A stretch of DNA of 64,000 nt from CAVTWD01 sp963738325 (GCA_963738325.1 CAVTWD010000001.1:558001-622000), one strand, 5' to 3'. Shown: positions 1 through 7,981, counted from the first letter of the stretch. A program made the numbers and translations. The notes: a model not told the origin generated them from the letters alone.

Positions 1-507
1 GCCTGGGCGGCGATGCCCATGATCTCGACGAGGAGACGCCGAGCCTCTTCGTCCGCGTCGATGTCCGCGGTCAGCTCGCCCGAGGCCGCGAGGTCCCTGA
101 TCACCCCGGCCAGCTCGGCGCGGCGTGGTTCGCACATGGGCGCGTTGCTCGGCCGCCAACTCGGGATCCGTGATGGCGAGGCCCCAGAACGCAAACCACA
201 CGCGCCAGTCGCGCACGGAATCGGGCTGGAGCGGCAACAGTGCCTCGAGGCCCCGTTGGAGCCGGTCGGGTCCCGCGGCGAGCGCAGTGTCGAGGCGCCG
301 GCGGGCGCGATCCGCCGCGGCCGCGTAGGTGAAGCGCAGCACATCGCGCTTGTCACGGAAGTAGTGCGAGACGATCGCCGTGCTGCAGCCGGCACCCTCG
401 CCGAGCTCCCGGAAGGTGACGGCCTCGATGCCTCCGGCCGCGATCAGCTCCGCCGCCACCTCGGCCACCTTCTGGCGGCGGGCCTCGTGGTCGACGATGC
501 GGGGCAA
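1..507 (-). CDS. TetR-family transcriptional regulator (C-terminus beyond the window, one frameshift)
   Basis: A TetR-type repressor. The N-terminal helix-turn-helix is clear: TFRELGEGAGCSTAIVSHYF about 30 residues in, followed by a helical ligand-binding region. The start is a TTG at 507 preceded by GGAGG at a 6-nt spacing; there is no in-frame ATG. The frame is lost in a GGG run at 138-140. Removing one base there joins the two parts as EQRA-M-CEPRRAELAG, so a sequencing insertion is likely. The gene is cut by the window edge. It is transcribed away from the Rieske oxygenase gene, and an inverted repeat lies between them, so it probably regulates itself and that oxygenase. The ligand cannot be told from the sequence. 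Confidence 0.85.
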   Translation of the reverse strand, partial: MPRIVDHEARRQKVAEVAAELIAAGGIEAVTFRELGEGAGCSTAIVSHYFRDKRDVLRFTYAAAADRARRRLDTALAAGPDRLQRGLEALLPLQPDSVRDWRVWFAFWGLAITDPELAAEQRAHVRTTPRRAGRGDQGPRGLGRADRGHRRGRRGSASPRRDHGHRRPG

Positions 508-556
508 ACTGGTCCTCCATACCTGCCAACCCGGCCCATCGGCAGGCTTGGCGGTG

Positions 557-592
557 TTTTCTGACGCGTGTTACATTACCAGTGTCAGAAAA
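557..592. promoter_or_regulatory. Inverted-repeat operator between tetR and the Rieske gene
   Basis: Perfect 9-bp arms TTTTCTGAC (557-565) and GTCAGAAAA (584-592) flank an 18-bp centre. The centre contains TACATT on the + strand and TAATGT on the - strand, each usable as a -10 hexamer for the divergent genes. The position fits autoregulation by the adjacent TetR protein. The spacing between arms is larger than for a typical single TetR dimer site, so two dimers or only the inner part may be bound. Confidence 0.6.
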
Positions 593-642
593 CGGTGTCA
601 GGCCCAGCCACGCCACCGAGGATCCCCAGCAAGGAGCACTGG

Positions 643-1887
643 ATGTCGCCCGAGAGGAAGAAGTCGCCCGTCGCCCTGGCTGGAGCCACGAGGCGCTCCG
701 TCGTGGCCAGAGAGACGCCCGAGAACCGTCGGCAGCTCATCGCGATCGCCAAGCGGGGCATCGCGCACGTCGAGGCGGGCATCACGCCGTCGCAGACCGA
801 TGAGGTGGTCGAGGTGCCGGTCGAGAATTACCTCAGCCAGGAGCGATGGGCACAGGAGGTCGCCCTCTTCCGCCGCATCCCGCTGATGCTCGCCCTCGGA
901 GGGGAGTTGCGCGGCCCGAACTCGTACAAGGCGATGACCGTGATGGACGTTCCCATCTTGTTGACGCGGGGGGCGGACAACGAAGTGCGCGCCTTCGTCA
1001 ACCAGTGCAGCCACCGGGGCGCGATCGTCGTGCCCGAGGGCATCGGAACGGCCCGGCGCTTTGCCTGCCCGTACCACAACTGGACGTACGACACGACGGG
1101 TGATCTCGTCGGGGTCACCGACCGCCAGTACTTCGGTGACATCGACGTGAGCTGCATGGGCTTGACGCCCCTGCCCGTGGCCGAACGAGCGGGGCTGATC
1201 TTCGTGGTGATCACCCCTGGGGTGGCCATGAACATCGACGAGCACCTCTGCGGATACGACCAGGTGCTCGACTTCTTCGGCTTCGGCGACTGGCATCTCA
1301 TCTCGCGGCGCGAGCTGGCCGGACCGAACTGGAAGATCGCCTACGACGGGTACCTCGACTACTACCACCTGCCCTTCCTGCACCGGGCCAGCTTCGGCCC
1401 CGACATGTACAACAAGGCGATCTACACCTCGTGGGGACCGCATCAACGGATGACGCATCCCGACCCGGCGCTGCTCGAGCTCCGCGACATCCCCGACGAC
1501 GAGTGGGACATGGACCTCATCTGTGGCGGGGTCTGGACGATCTTCCCGCACATCTCGATCGCCGGTGGCAATGGCGGCGGGCAGGTGGCCCAACTCTTCC
1601 CGGGTCGCGAACCGGGCAGCTCCCAGACGATCCTCAACTACTACCTCGCCGCCGAGCCCACCGACGAGCAGCGAGCCCAGGCCCAGGAGCACGCCGCCTT
1701 CGTCGAGCACGTCGTGCGGGACGAGGACTACTTCACCGGCTTCGGCATCCAGCGCGCCCTCGCCAGCGGAGCCAAGCGCGCCGTCATGTTCGGCCGGAAC
1801 GAGGGGGGAGGCCAGCGGTTCCACCGCGCCCTCGACAGCTATCTCGCGGGCGACGACGCTGCGGCACGCGCCGGCGTGGCGAGCTGA
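643..1887 (+). CDS. Rieske non-haem iron aromatic-ring-hydroxylating oxygenase, alpha subunit
   Basis: Oxygenase component of a two- or three-component Rieske system, 414 aa. The [2Fe-2S] ligands are Cys122/His124 (CSHRG) and Cys142/His145 (CPYHNW). The mononuclear iron site appears as Asp239, His242 and His247 in DYYHLPFLH. The start is the ATG at 643 with AAGGAG six bases upstream; an upstream in-frame codon at 568 would run through the operator. The oxygenase needs a reductase that is not encoded nearby. A VOC protein follows after 3 bp, so the two are probably co-transcribed and controlled by the divergent TetR. The family includes phthalate, salicylate and similar ring or O-demethylating oxygenases; the substrate cannot be assigned. 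Confidence 0.92.
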   Translation: MSPERKKSPVALAGATRRSVVARETPENRRQLIAIAKRGIAHVEAGITPSQTDEVVEVPVENYLSQERWAQEVALFRRIPLMLALGGELRGPNSYKAMTVMDVPILLTRGADNEVRAFVNQCSHRGAIVVPEGIGTARRFACPYHNWTYDTTGDLVGVTDRQYFGDIDVSCMGLTPLPVAERAGLIFVVITPGVAMNIDEHLCGYDQVLDFFGFGDWHLISRRELAGPNWKIAYDGYLDYYHLPFLHRASFGPDMYNKAIYTSWGPHQRMTHPDPALLELRDIPDDEWDMDLICGGVWTIFPHISIAGGNGGGQVAQLFPGREPGSSQTILNYYLAAEPTDEQRAQAQEHAAFVEHVVRDEDYFTGFGIQRALASGAKRAVMFGRNEGGGQRFHRALDSYLAGDDAAARAGVAS

Positions 1888-1890
1888 GCA

Positions 1891-2412
1891 GTGCTCGGCC
1901 AGCGCCCGCTGTTCCAGAACGCCTACCTGGTCAACGACATCGAGAAGTCGGTCGTCGAATGGGATCGGCTCTTCGGAGCCGGGCCTTTCTCCGTGACCCA
2001 GCATCACAAGACGGACTGGTTCACCTACCACGGCACGCCCCAGGAGGCCGACGTCTCCTACGCCTTCGGCTACCTCGGCGACATCATGATCCAGCTCATC
2101 CAGCAACACGACGACACGCCGTCGATCTACCGCGACATGTACGCCCCGGGAGAGGAGGGGTTCCATCATGTCGCCTACCTCGTGCACGACTTCCCGGCCG
2201 AGCGGCAGCGTCTCATCGACCTCGGCTTCGAGCCGGCGTGTGAGTTGCATGCCGATGGCGTCGACGCCTCGTACTTCGACACGCGCGCCGCCACCGGCGG
2301 CTTCACCGAGATCCACGGCGACCCCGTTCACATCCTCGCCACCTTCGCGAAGTGGCGACGTGCCCACGAGTTGCGCCAACCGGGCGAGGACCCGGTCAGG
2401 TGGAGGAAGTAG
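1891..2412 (+). CDS. VOC (glyoxalase/extradiol dioxygenase) superfamily protein
   Basis: A 173-aa protein with two beta-alpha-beta-beta-beta modules of the vicinal-oxygen-chelate fold. It opens with QNAYLVNDIEKSVVEWDRLF and has the metal-side pattern GFHHVAYLVHDF and a C-terminal FTEIHG, supplying His and Glu ligands. Start is GTG at 1891, three bases after the oxygenase stop, so translation is probably coupled. Proteins of this type act as lyases, isomerases or dioxygenases; here it likely processes the product of the Rieske enzyme or a related intermediate. No specific reaction can be assigned. Confidence 0.85.
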   Translation: MLGQRPLFQNAYLVNDIEKSVVEWDRLFGAGPFSVTQHHKTDWFTYHGTPQEADVSYAFGYLGDIMIQLIQQHDDTPSIYRDMYAPGEEGFHHVAYLVHDFPAERQRLIDLGFEPACELHADGVDASYFDTRAATGGFTEIHGDPVHILATFAKWRRAHELRQPGEDPVRWRK

Positions 2413-2459
2413 CCGCCCGACCCGTCACCCGATGCGTCCGCAGGCACTTCCTCCGGGGA

Positions 2460-2843
2460 TCAGTGACCGTGCTCAGAGGGGACACCGAGCCGCGTCGTCG
2501 TCTGGTTCTCGAAGTCGACTTCGATGAGGACGGCCGGCTCGTCGCCTACCACCCACGCGTCGTGCCCCGGCGCCACGTTCACCACCGCGGGAGCGGCGAC
2601 GTCGACCGCGCACCCGTCCTCGAACTCGAAGTGGAGCGCGCCGTGGGCGAGGAACCCGACGTGCGCGTGGCGGCACGAGTCGGTCTGCACGAGTGGCTGG
2701 AGGTCGGCCGACCATCGCGTCCCGACCGGGTAGATGAGCCGCTTGATGCGGGCCTCCCCGGTGCGGACGACGTCGATCTCGACAGGGCCGAAGGACTGGT
2801 GCTCGGCGTCGGGGAGCGGAGCGAAGAGCGCGCTGCCGTCCAT
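2460..2843 (-). CDS. Small single-domain cupin protein
   Basis: A 127-aa protein made almost entirely of one cupin barrel. Visible elements are SCRHAHVGFLAHGALHFEFE (cupin motif 1 region, with HxH and a Glu further on) and APGHDAWVVGDEP (motif 2). Such stand-alone cupins bind a metal and small ligands, and many are of unknown function. The start ATG at 2843 has no Shine-Dalgarno but has TAACCT ending 6 nt upstream, which suggests a leaderless mRNA. It runs convergent to the VOC gene (47 bp apart). Confidence 0.8.
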   Translation of the reverse strand: MDGSALFAPLPDAEHQSFGPVEIDVVRTGEARIKRLIYPVGTRWSADLQPLVQTDSCRHAHVGFLAHGALHFEFEDGCAVDVAAPAVVNVAPGHDAWVVGDEPAVLIEVDFENQTTTRLGVPSEHGH

Positions 2844-2920
2844 GTCGCGAGGTTAGCGACGCGGACCTTGCGCCCGCTCGGTGGCGGACGGCTCAGAGCG
2901 GGCCGGCGCTCGCCCAACCG

Positions 2921-3298
2921 TCAACGGCGATCGTTCGGGGGCCAGAACGGGTTCATCGCGGCCAGGTCGTTGACGAGGCGCTGCAGGTCCGACGCCGCCC
3001 GCGCCATCACCTCGGGCGGGTTCACCCCCGGGGGCATCCGGCCCACGCGGTGCTGGAGCTCTTCTGCCGACGCCGTCGTCCGTCGCACCGCCTCGCCGAT
3101 CGTCGTGCGGTAGAGCTGGGTCAGCTCCTCGAGCGAGCTCGAGCTCTCGGCGAGGCGCTGCCCGACGGTCTGGAAGTTGGCGGCGCCTTCCCGGAGCTTG
3201 GCCAACGTGTCCGGCAACTCCGCGAGCTCGGCGCGGAGGCGCTCACTCCACTCGGCCACATCCGAGAGGCGCGCTCGCAGCCCTCGTTCGTTCGCCAT
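2921..3298 (-). CDS. Helical phasin-like hypothetical protein
   Basis: A 125-aa, almost wholly helical protein rich in Ala, Glu, Arg and Leu with heptad-like spacing (WSERLRAELAELPDTLAKLR). No signal peptide or membrane segment. The start ATG at 3298 is preceded by AAGGAGG, a strong ribosome site. It resembles in composition the 142-aa protein at 47507-47935. Proteins of this kind coat lipid or polyester granules (phasins), which would suit a genome with wax-ester synthases, but no diagnostic motif is present. Confidence 0.6.
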   Translation of the reverse strand: MANERGLRARLSDVAEWSERLRAELAELPDTLAKLREGAANFQTVGQRLAESSSSLEELTQLYRTTIGEAVRRTTASAEELQHRVGRMPPGVNPPEVMARAASDLQRLVNDLAAMNPFWPPNDRR

Positions 3299-3393
3299 CC
3301 CGCGCCTCCTTCTCGACAGGTGCCATCGTCGCGCTCCCGCACGCGGCCCGCTTCCCCGCTCGAGGCAGTGGCGGCCGCGGCGAAGCCCGGTCC

Positions 3394-3399
3394 TAACGT
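3394..3399 (+). promoter_or_regulatory. -10 hexamer of a leaderless promoter (nitroreductase)
   Basis: TAACGT ends exactly 7 nt before the ATG at 3407, and there is no Shine-Dalgarno sequence. The same TANNNT-N7-RTG spacing occurs at five other genes in the window, so transcription probably begins at the start codon. Confidence 0.5.
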
Positions 3400-3406
3400 G
3401 GTGGCC

Positions 3407-4103
3407 ATGAGCCCCGAGCAAGCTGGTGGAGGCAGGTCGCTGGCCGATGTCGAGGCCGGCCTGCAGATCCCCCTCGAAGAGGCGATGCGCACCCAGCGGG
3501 CCGTGCGACGTCTGCTCCCCGATCCGGTCGACGACGCGGTGGTGCTGCGCTGTCTCGAGCTCGCCCTGAAGGCCCCGACGGGCTCGAACGCCCAGAACTG
3601 GGAGTTCGTGGTCGTGAAGGACGCCGCGGTGAAGGAGCGCCTGGCGGCCCGCTACCGCGAGGGCTGGGCGGTCTACGGCGGGATGAGCCGGAGGGGGACG
3701 CGGAGCGAGTCGGCGCGGCAAGATGCTCGACGCCGTGCAATGGCAAGTCGAGCACTTCGCCGAGTTGCCGGTGCTGGTCGTGTGTTGCCTGCGCGGGGGC
3801 AAGGTGCCCTTCGTCCCCTTCCCCGCCATCGTGGAGTCGTCGTACTACGGGTCGATCTATCCGAGCGTGCAGAACCTGCTGCTCGCGGCGCGGGCGATGG
3901 GACTCGGTGCGTCACTCGTCACCCTTCCGCTGTGGAGCACGATGGCGGCGCGGTCGGCCCTGGGTCTTCCCGTCAACGTCCAGCCGATCTGCGTCGTGCC
4001 GTTGGGCTGGCCGCGCGGCCGCTACGGACCAACCGTGCGCAAGCCCGTCGGTGAGGTGGCGCACCTCGATCGATTCGGCCACCGGCCCTGGCGGGAGGCG
4101 TAG
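3407..4103 (+). CDS. Nitroreductase-family FMN oxidoreductase (one frameshift)
   Basis: The N-terminal part (RTQRAVRRLLPDPVDDAVVL, then APTGSNAQNWEFVVV) has the FMN phosphate-binding Arg cluster and the SNxQxW motif of nitroreductases. The C-terminal part (YGSIYPSVQNLLLAARAMGL, then PICVVPLGWPRGRYGP) completes the fold in another frame. The break lies at a GGGGG run, 3695-3699; the total length, 697, is one base more than a multiple of three, as a +1 insertion predicts. Corrected length is about 231 aa, normal for the family. It would reduce nitro compounds, quinones or a flavin-linked substrate with NAD(P)H. Confidence 0.85.
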
Positions 4104-4131
4104 GAAACCGGATCTGGCGCGGTCAACGCGG

Positions 4132-4452
4132 TCAGGACGCACCGCGCTCCTGCTCGGACCGCCGGCGGAGCGCCTCGAAGGGGAAGATCCCGGTGGTGTG
4201 GCCGTCGTTCCACGAGATGGCGAGGCCCCACGTGCCGCAGAGCTCGGCGCTCTCGATGTGCAGTGGTTGCGGGCTGCCCGGCCGGGGCCAGGCCGCTTCC
4301 CCTCGGTCCCGCAGGCTTCGGCAGGTCGCGGACGGGCATCCGGTTCGCAACGTCGCGAGATCGAACCGGGCCGTGTGACCGTCGCGGAACGTGATCGTGA
4401 CCGCCTCGTCTCGCTTAACCTCGATCTCCGACGGCTCGAAGCGGTCGTCCAC
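4132..4452 (-). CDS. DUF971 / gamma-butyrobetaine-hydroxylase N-domain-like protein
   Basis: About 106 aa matching the DUF971 fold: TITFRDGHTARFDLATLRTG, a CxxATCRSLRD segment and the C-terminal WNDGHTTGIFPFEALRRRSE. In eukaryotes this domain precedes butyrobetaine hydroxylase; in bacteria it is found alone and often beside Fe-S cluster genes. The start is uncertain: GTG at 4452 is the only plausible codon, but the GGGGAGG before it is too close. It is convergent with the nitroreductase, 28 bp apart. Confidence 0.75.
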   Translation of the reverse strand: MDDRFEPSEIEVKRDEAVTITFRDGHTARFDLATLRTGCPSATCRSLRDRGEAAWPRPGSPQPLHIESAELCGTWGLAISWNDGHTTGIFPFEALRRRSEQERGAS

Positions 4453-4507
4453 CTCCCCAGCCTGCCCGACGAGGCCCCGTCGCCGCGAAGCGCGCCGTGA
4501 TCCAGGG

Positions 4508-5853
4508 TCAGGTCGAGGGGATCGGTTGCACGCACTGGCCGGTCGGGCCTCCCGGCGAGGACTCGAGGCTGTTGGGTGAGTCGACCAGCACGAGCAACGG
4601 GGGATAGGAAGTCGGATCGCCGATATTCGGCTCGGACCTGGAGAGGGTCGTGGAGGCGACCGTGTGCCCAGGCGGGACCGTGACCTGTCCGGGGTCGTCT
4701 CCTCGGCCGTTGCTGAAGGAGTACGAGAACGCGATGACACCGCCCGGGCCGTTCGGCGCCAGGTGGAACGTCACGGTGTACGCCACCGTGGTCCCACAGA
4801 GCTCGCCGTCGATGGAGGATGGTGAGGCGCCGATGTCGATCGAGGTCACCTCGAACGCACCAGTGGGCGGCGGGGAGCTCGTGGGCGGCGGTGAGGTACC
4901 GCCGTTGCCGCGAGAGGCGTCGCTGGTGAGCAGCGCCCACTCGCGGCCGCCGACCTGGATCATGCTGTCCTCGCTCACGCCGGTCTCGCCTCGGTGCTGG
5001 CGCTCGAAGGCCTGGACGGCGCCCAGGGTGAGCTTGCCGAAGGTGCCATCGGCCGAACCGGGCCGGTAGCCGGCGTGTTGGAGGAGACTTGCAACTCCTT
5101 GACGCCTCCGCCTGTCGAGCCGAGGTGCAGAATCGGCGCCGAGGGTGCGGTGGTCGTCGGGGCGGCCGTCGTCGTGCTCGACGTCGTCGTCGTGCCCAAG
5201 GTCGTGGCGGTCGACCCGCGGTGGTCGTCGAGCACGGCGCGCACGGTGGCGAGGCCGGCCAGTCCGGCCGCCACGAGCGCCATTGCGACGGCGCCCCACA
5301 CGACGCGCCGCCACCGGCGCGGCCGGGTGCTCTCTTCGTCGCCACCGACGAATGGCTCCTCAGGCGGTGGGGAAGGGTCGGGCGCTGGCGGCGGGGAGAG
5401 CTCGGGTGCGGGAGGGGGCGGGGGCGGCGGTGGCGGCGGGAGAGGCACACTGCCCGTCGTCGGCGCCTCGCAGAGCTGCGCGATGGCCGTGAACACCCAG
5501 TCGATGGCCTGGCCGGCGGGCTCCCCGTCCCACTCGCCGAACTCGACGGCATGAATGGTGCGGAACTGGAACGGTGCCTGCACGCCGCCGAAGAGCACCG
5601 GCACCATCGTCCCCCGGTCGATGGCGAGGGAGGCCTCCGACTTCACCCAGCGGGACTGCACCGAGTGCGGCGACCAGGTGACGACGACCGCGCGCGCCGC
5701 CTGCAGCTCCGTTTCGATGACGCGGTCGAACTCCCGCCCCGCAACGAGGTCGCGGTCCCACCACACGCTCCACCCACGCGCCTCGAGCACGTGGGCGAAC
5801 CGCTCAGCGGTCCCCACGTCCTCCCGGGCGTAGCTGATGAAGACGTCTGCCAT
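4508..5853 (-). CDS. Membrane protein: cytoplasmic TIR domain, one TM helix, peptidoglycan-binding ectodomain (one frameshift)
   Basis: Residues 1-125 are a TIR domain: MADVFISYAREDVGTAERF, a VWWDRDL BB-loop region and WVKSEASLA, whose Glu73 corresponds to the catalytic Glu of NADase TIR domains. A run of about ten prolines and more PPP repeats (137-165) leads to a basic stop (RPRRWRR) and one membrane helix at about 184-205. A Thr-rich spacer and a PG_binding_1 domain follow (LLQHAGYRPGSADGTFGKLT and VQAFERQH), then a beta-rich C-terminus with two Cys. The frame breaks once between 5088 and 5089: one missing base restores VKELQ-x-LLQHAGY, and 1346+1 is divisible by three. The start ATG has AGAAGGG at 6 nt. 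TIR should be inside and the wall-binding part outside. Signal output is unknown. Confidence 0.85.
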
Positions 5854-6405
5854 CGGAAGCCCTTCTGGGGTGGCTATCGGTCAAGCCGTCCCCGAGCGCC
5901 AACCCGTGCGGGGTACGTAGGTCGAGGTTGCCCGCATCGAGCCGGAGGTTGACCAGGTGCTGACCCCGGTGCTGTTCTCGCCGCACCGGCAGTGCCGGAT
6001 GGCGCCGCTGCTCGCGGTCGAGAAACGGGCATGGCGCGGTGGATGTCGGGGCCGGGGGTCGCCGAAGGGAAGGCTGGCAGGCATCGGCCGTCGCCATCGG
6101 GCTCCTGCTCATCGCCGGGGCGTACGCGACCAGGTCCGGAGGCACGCCCGATGGGCTCCGGCTCGTCGCGCGCGGGCGTGCAGCTCGCCGTCGACAGCGG
6201 GTCGTTCCGGGTGCGGGGCCTCTTCGGGTCCGGACAGCCCGCGGTGATCTGGGACGGGGTCGTCGTGGGCCGCAACGAGCAGTACGTGATGCGGGTGGGC
6301 AGCCTTCTCGTCGACAGCCGCCGCATCGACGGAGCGAACTGGGCCCGACGCCTCGCCCCAGATGGGGGCGGTTCCCAAGGGGGGAAGGTCTCCTTCCCGC
6401 CTTGG
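5854..6405. other. Unassigned 550-bp stretch with a possible frameshifted membrane-protein gene
   Basis: No confident gene. On the + strand, ATG at 6039 opens a frame with a membrane helix (AVAIGLLLIAGAY). It connects, by removing one G from the GGG at 6174-6176, to VQLAVDSGSFRVRGLFGSG and VVVGRNEQYVMRVGSLLVDS in the next frame, giving LVARG-VQLAVD. Composition and codon use of that second part look coding. No stop is found before the hairpin at 6375, so the end is undefined. The - strand frames here have the Arg/His-rich look of shadows. Confidence 0.3.
6375..6405. terminator. GGGGAAGG/CCTTCCCC hairpin, copy 1
   Basis: Stem arms CCAAGGGGGGAAGG (6375-6388) and CCTTCCCGCCTTGG (6392-6405) with loop TCT; 13 of 14 pairs match. 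It abuts the 3' end of the VanY-like gene (stop at 6406, minus strand) and has no U-tract. Two relatives occur at 57075 and 59472, also at gene ends, so it is probably a bidirectional terminator of a recurrent type. Confidence 0.65.
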
Positions 6406-7677
6406 CTAATTCCCGTTGGTGGACCAGTGCCACGCTTCTCTGGAGTTGCCGAACAGGCCGTAGCGGCTGGCGTTGGCGGCCAGCCACCGCCAGCACGGAC
6501 TGCTGTGGGACGAGATGAGCACGCCGTTGCAGGTGAAGTCGATGGCGAGACCGCGTTCGTGCATCGAGGTCCCCGGTCGCGCCGCCGGGGGACGGCACTG
6601 GCTCGATGGCTCTTGGTAGATGTTGTAGTGACTCGGTCCGCAGTTGTTGCGCCGAACGGCGATCTGCCCAGCCGCGCTGCGGTAGCCCCCGCCGCCGAGC
6701 TGGAGCCCCGCCGCCGCGGCGGCGCGCAGCATCGCTGCGAGCTGGCCGCCGAGTGAGGCGTTGACGGTGATGCCTTCAACCGTGACGAGCGCGATGGGTC
6801 CGTCGGGACTCGACGCCGCACGACCGCTGCCCGGAAGTGGCAGGCTGAAGCCGCCGGAGGCAGCTGCGGCCTGCGCCGCGGCGCGTGAGCGAGCGAGCTC
6901 CGCGGCAATGGCCTGTTGCTTGACGAGGATCTGCGCCGACAGGCTCCTGTCGAGGGACGCGAGGCTAGTGGCCTCGTTCAAGGCATCGTCCATCCGGGCG
7001 TCGATCCGGTCGTTCAGCTGCTCCTCCTGCAGCAGGGAGACGCGTAGCGTCGAAAGTTGCTCGACGGCGTCGGTCCGGCGTTGGCTGGCGCGGACGCTCG
7101 CCCGCTGGGCGTGCTTGCGCGCCGTCACGAGATCAGCCTGCGCCGTGCTGAGTTGGTCGAGAGCGTCGTGGAACTGCGAGGCCTGCAGCGCCGCGAGCCC
7201 GGCGCGGTACGGAGCATTGGCGTCGTCGCCCGAGAAGACGGCGTCGAGCTCGTCGTTCGGCGACATGTACGCCTGGAGGGCGAGCTTGGTGGTCGCCGCC
7301 TGAAGGGTGTCGAGGCGCGCCGCCTGCGCGGCCTCCGCCAATTTGGCGTCAGCGAGCTCTTGGTCGGCTTGCGCCGAGCGGCGCTTGGCCTGTTGGACCT
7401 TCCCCTGTTGCGCCTGCACCGAGTTCTGCAGCGCGTCGACGGCTTGACTCACTTGCTGGTCGTTCGCCCGCAACACGTCGAGCTTGCTGGCCGCCGCGGC
7501 GCGCTGCGCACGGACCTGCTGCTGCTGGCGGAGCTGATCCTGCAGCGAGCTCGAGCTGTCGGCGAGCGCAGGCTGAACCCCCACGGCGAGCCCACCGAGC
7601 AGGCAGACCGCGGCCACCCACCGCCGCCGTCGTCGCCACTCGGGTCGAAGCCTGGGTCGTAACCGGATCGTAAACAA
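6406..7677 (-). CDS. Secreted coiled-coil VanY-type D-alanyl-D-alanine carboxypeptidase-like protein (M15B)
   Basis: About 423 aa. An N-terminal Arg-rich export signal (RLRPEWRRRRRWVAAVCLLG, then AVGVQPALA) is followed by about 230 residues of coiled coil rich in Gln/Ala. The C-terminal peptidase M15 domain has the zinc motif SMHERGLAIDF and a final WHWS. It should trim peptidoglycan stem peptides; the coiled coil resembles regulatory arms of EnvC- or CwlO-like proteins. The start is taken as TTG at 7677 because it directly precedes the basic n-region; a longer frame reaches 7806. The sequence TACGGT lies 9 nt upstream of this TTG. The neighbour on the other side of a shared intergenic region is an NlpC/P60 wall hydrolase of the same coiled-coil-plus-enzyme design. 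Confidence 0.85.
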   Translation of the reverse strand: MFTIRLRPRLRPEWRRRRRWVAAVCLLGGLAVGVQPALADSSSSLQDQLRQQQQVRAQRAAAASKLDVLRANDQQVSQAVDALQNSVQAQQGKVQQAKRRSAQADQELADAKLAEAAQAARLDTLQAATTKLALQAYMSPNDELDAVFSGDDANAPYRAGLAALQASQFHDALDQLSTAQADLVTARKHAQRASVRASQRRTDAVEQLSTLRVSLLQEEQLNDRIDARMDDALNEATSLASLDRSLSAQILVKQQAIAAELARSRAAAQAAAASGGFSLPLPGSGRAASSPDGPIALVTVEGITVNASLGGQLAAMLRAAAAAGLQLGGGGYRSAAGQIAVRRNNCGPSHYNIYQEPSSQCRPPAARPGTSMHERGLAIDFTCNGVLISSHSSPCWRWLAANASRYGLFGNSREAWHWSTNGN

Positions 7678-7898
7678 CGGTGCTGCACCGTACCGGAGAT
7701 GGGCCCGTGAGTGGTGGCGCTCCGGCGTCGATGACCACGGTCGGGATGACGCCGCGTCGTCGAGTGTCGGCCCGTTGAGCCATGCGGCCTCAGCCACACC
7801 GGGCAACAGTTTCGGCCCTTTCGGCGAGATGCGGCCGCAGGGCCGCTCGCGGTCGGCGCCCCGCAGCGCTCACTCTGCCGCGGTCGGCGAGCCGTTCG

Positions 7899-7924
7899 GC
7901 CTGGGAGCGGACCCGCTCCCAGGC
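7899..7924. promoter_or_regulatory. 26-bp near-perfect palindrome between two divergent wall-hydrolase genes
   Basis: GCCTGGGAGCGG (7899-7910), AC, CCGCTCCCAGGC (7913-7924): twelve matched pairs with a 2-bp centre. It sits in the 311-bp gap between the VanY-like and NlpC/P60 genes, 65 bp before the latter start. With no room for an RNA loop it reads better as a protein-binding site than as a terminator. I see nothing else in this gap apart from the two TACGGT hexamers. Confidence 0.5.
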
Positions 7925-7975
7925 AACGGCTCGACATCGACTGCAACATGATCGCAACACTCGTCATCAAGCTGC

Positions 7976-7981
7976 TACGGT
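7976..7981 (+). promoter_or_regulatory. -10 hexamer of a leaderless promoter (NlpC/P60 gene)
   Basis: TACGGT followed by exactly 7 nt and then the ATG at 7989; no Shine-Dalgarno is present. This matches the TANNNT-N7-RTG pattern at several other genes here. Confidence 0.5.

Noticed and set aside
598..2379. Long minus-strand open frame of 593 codons opposite the Rieske and VOC genes
   Set aside because: Antisense shadow in GC-rich DNA; its product is Val/Arg/Gly/His-rich with no domain, while the plus strand has clear Rieske motifs.
5399..5444. G-rich run on the plus strand as a structural element
   Set aside because: It is simply the complement of the Pro-rich linker codons of the TIR protein.
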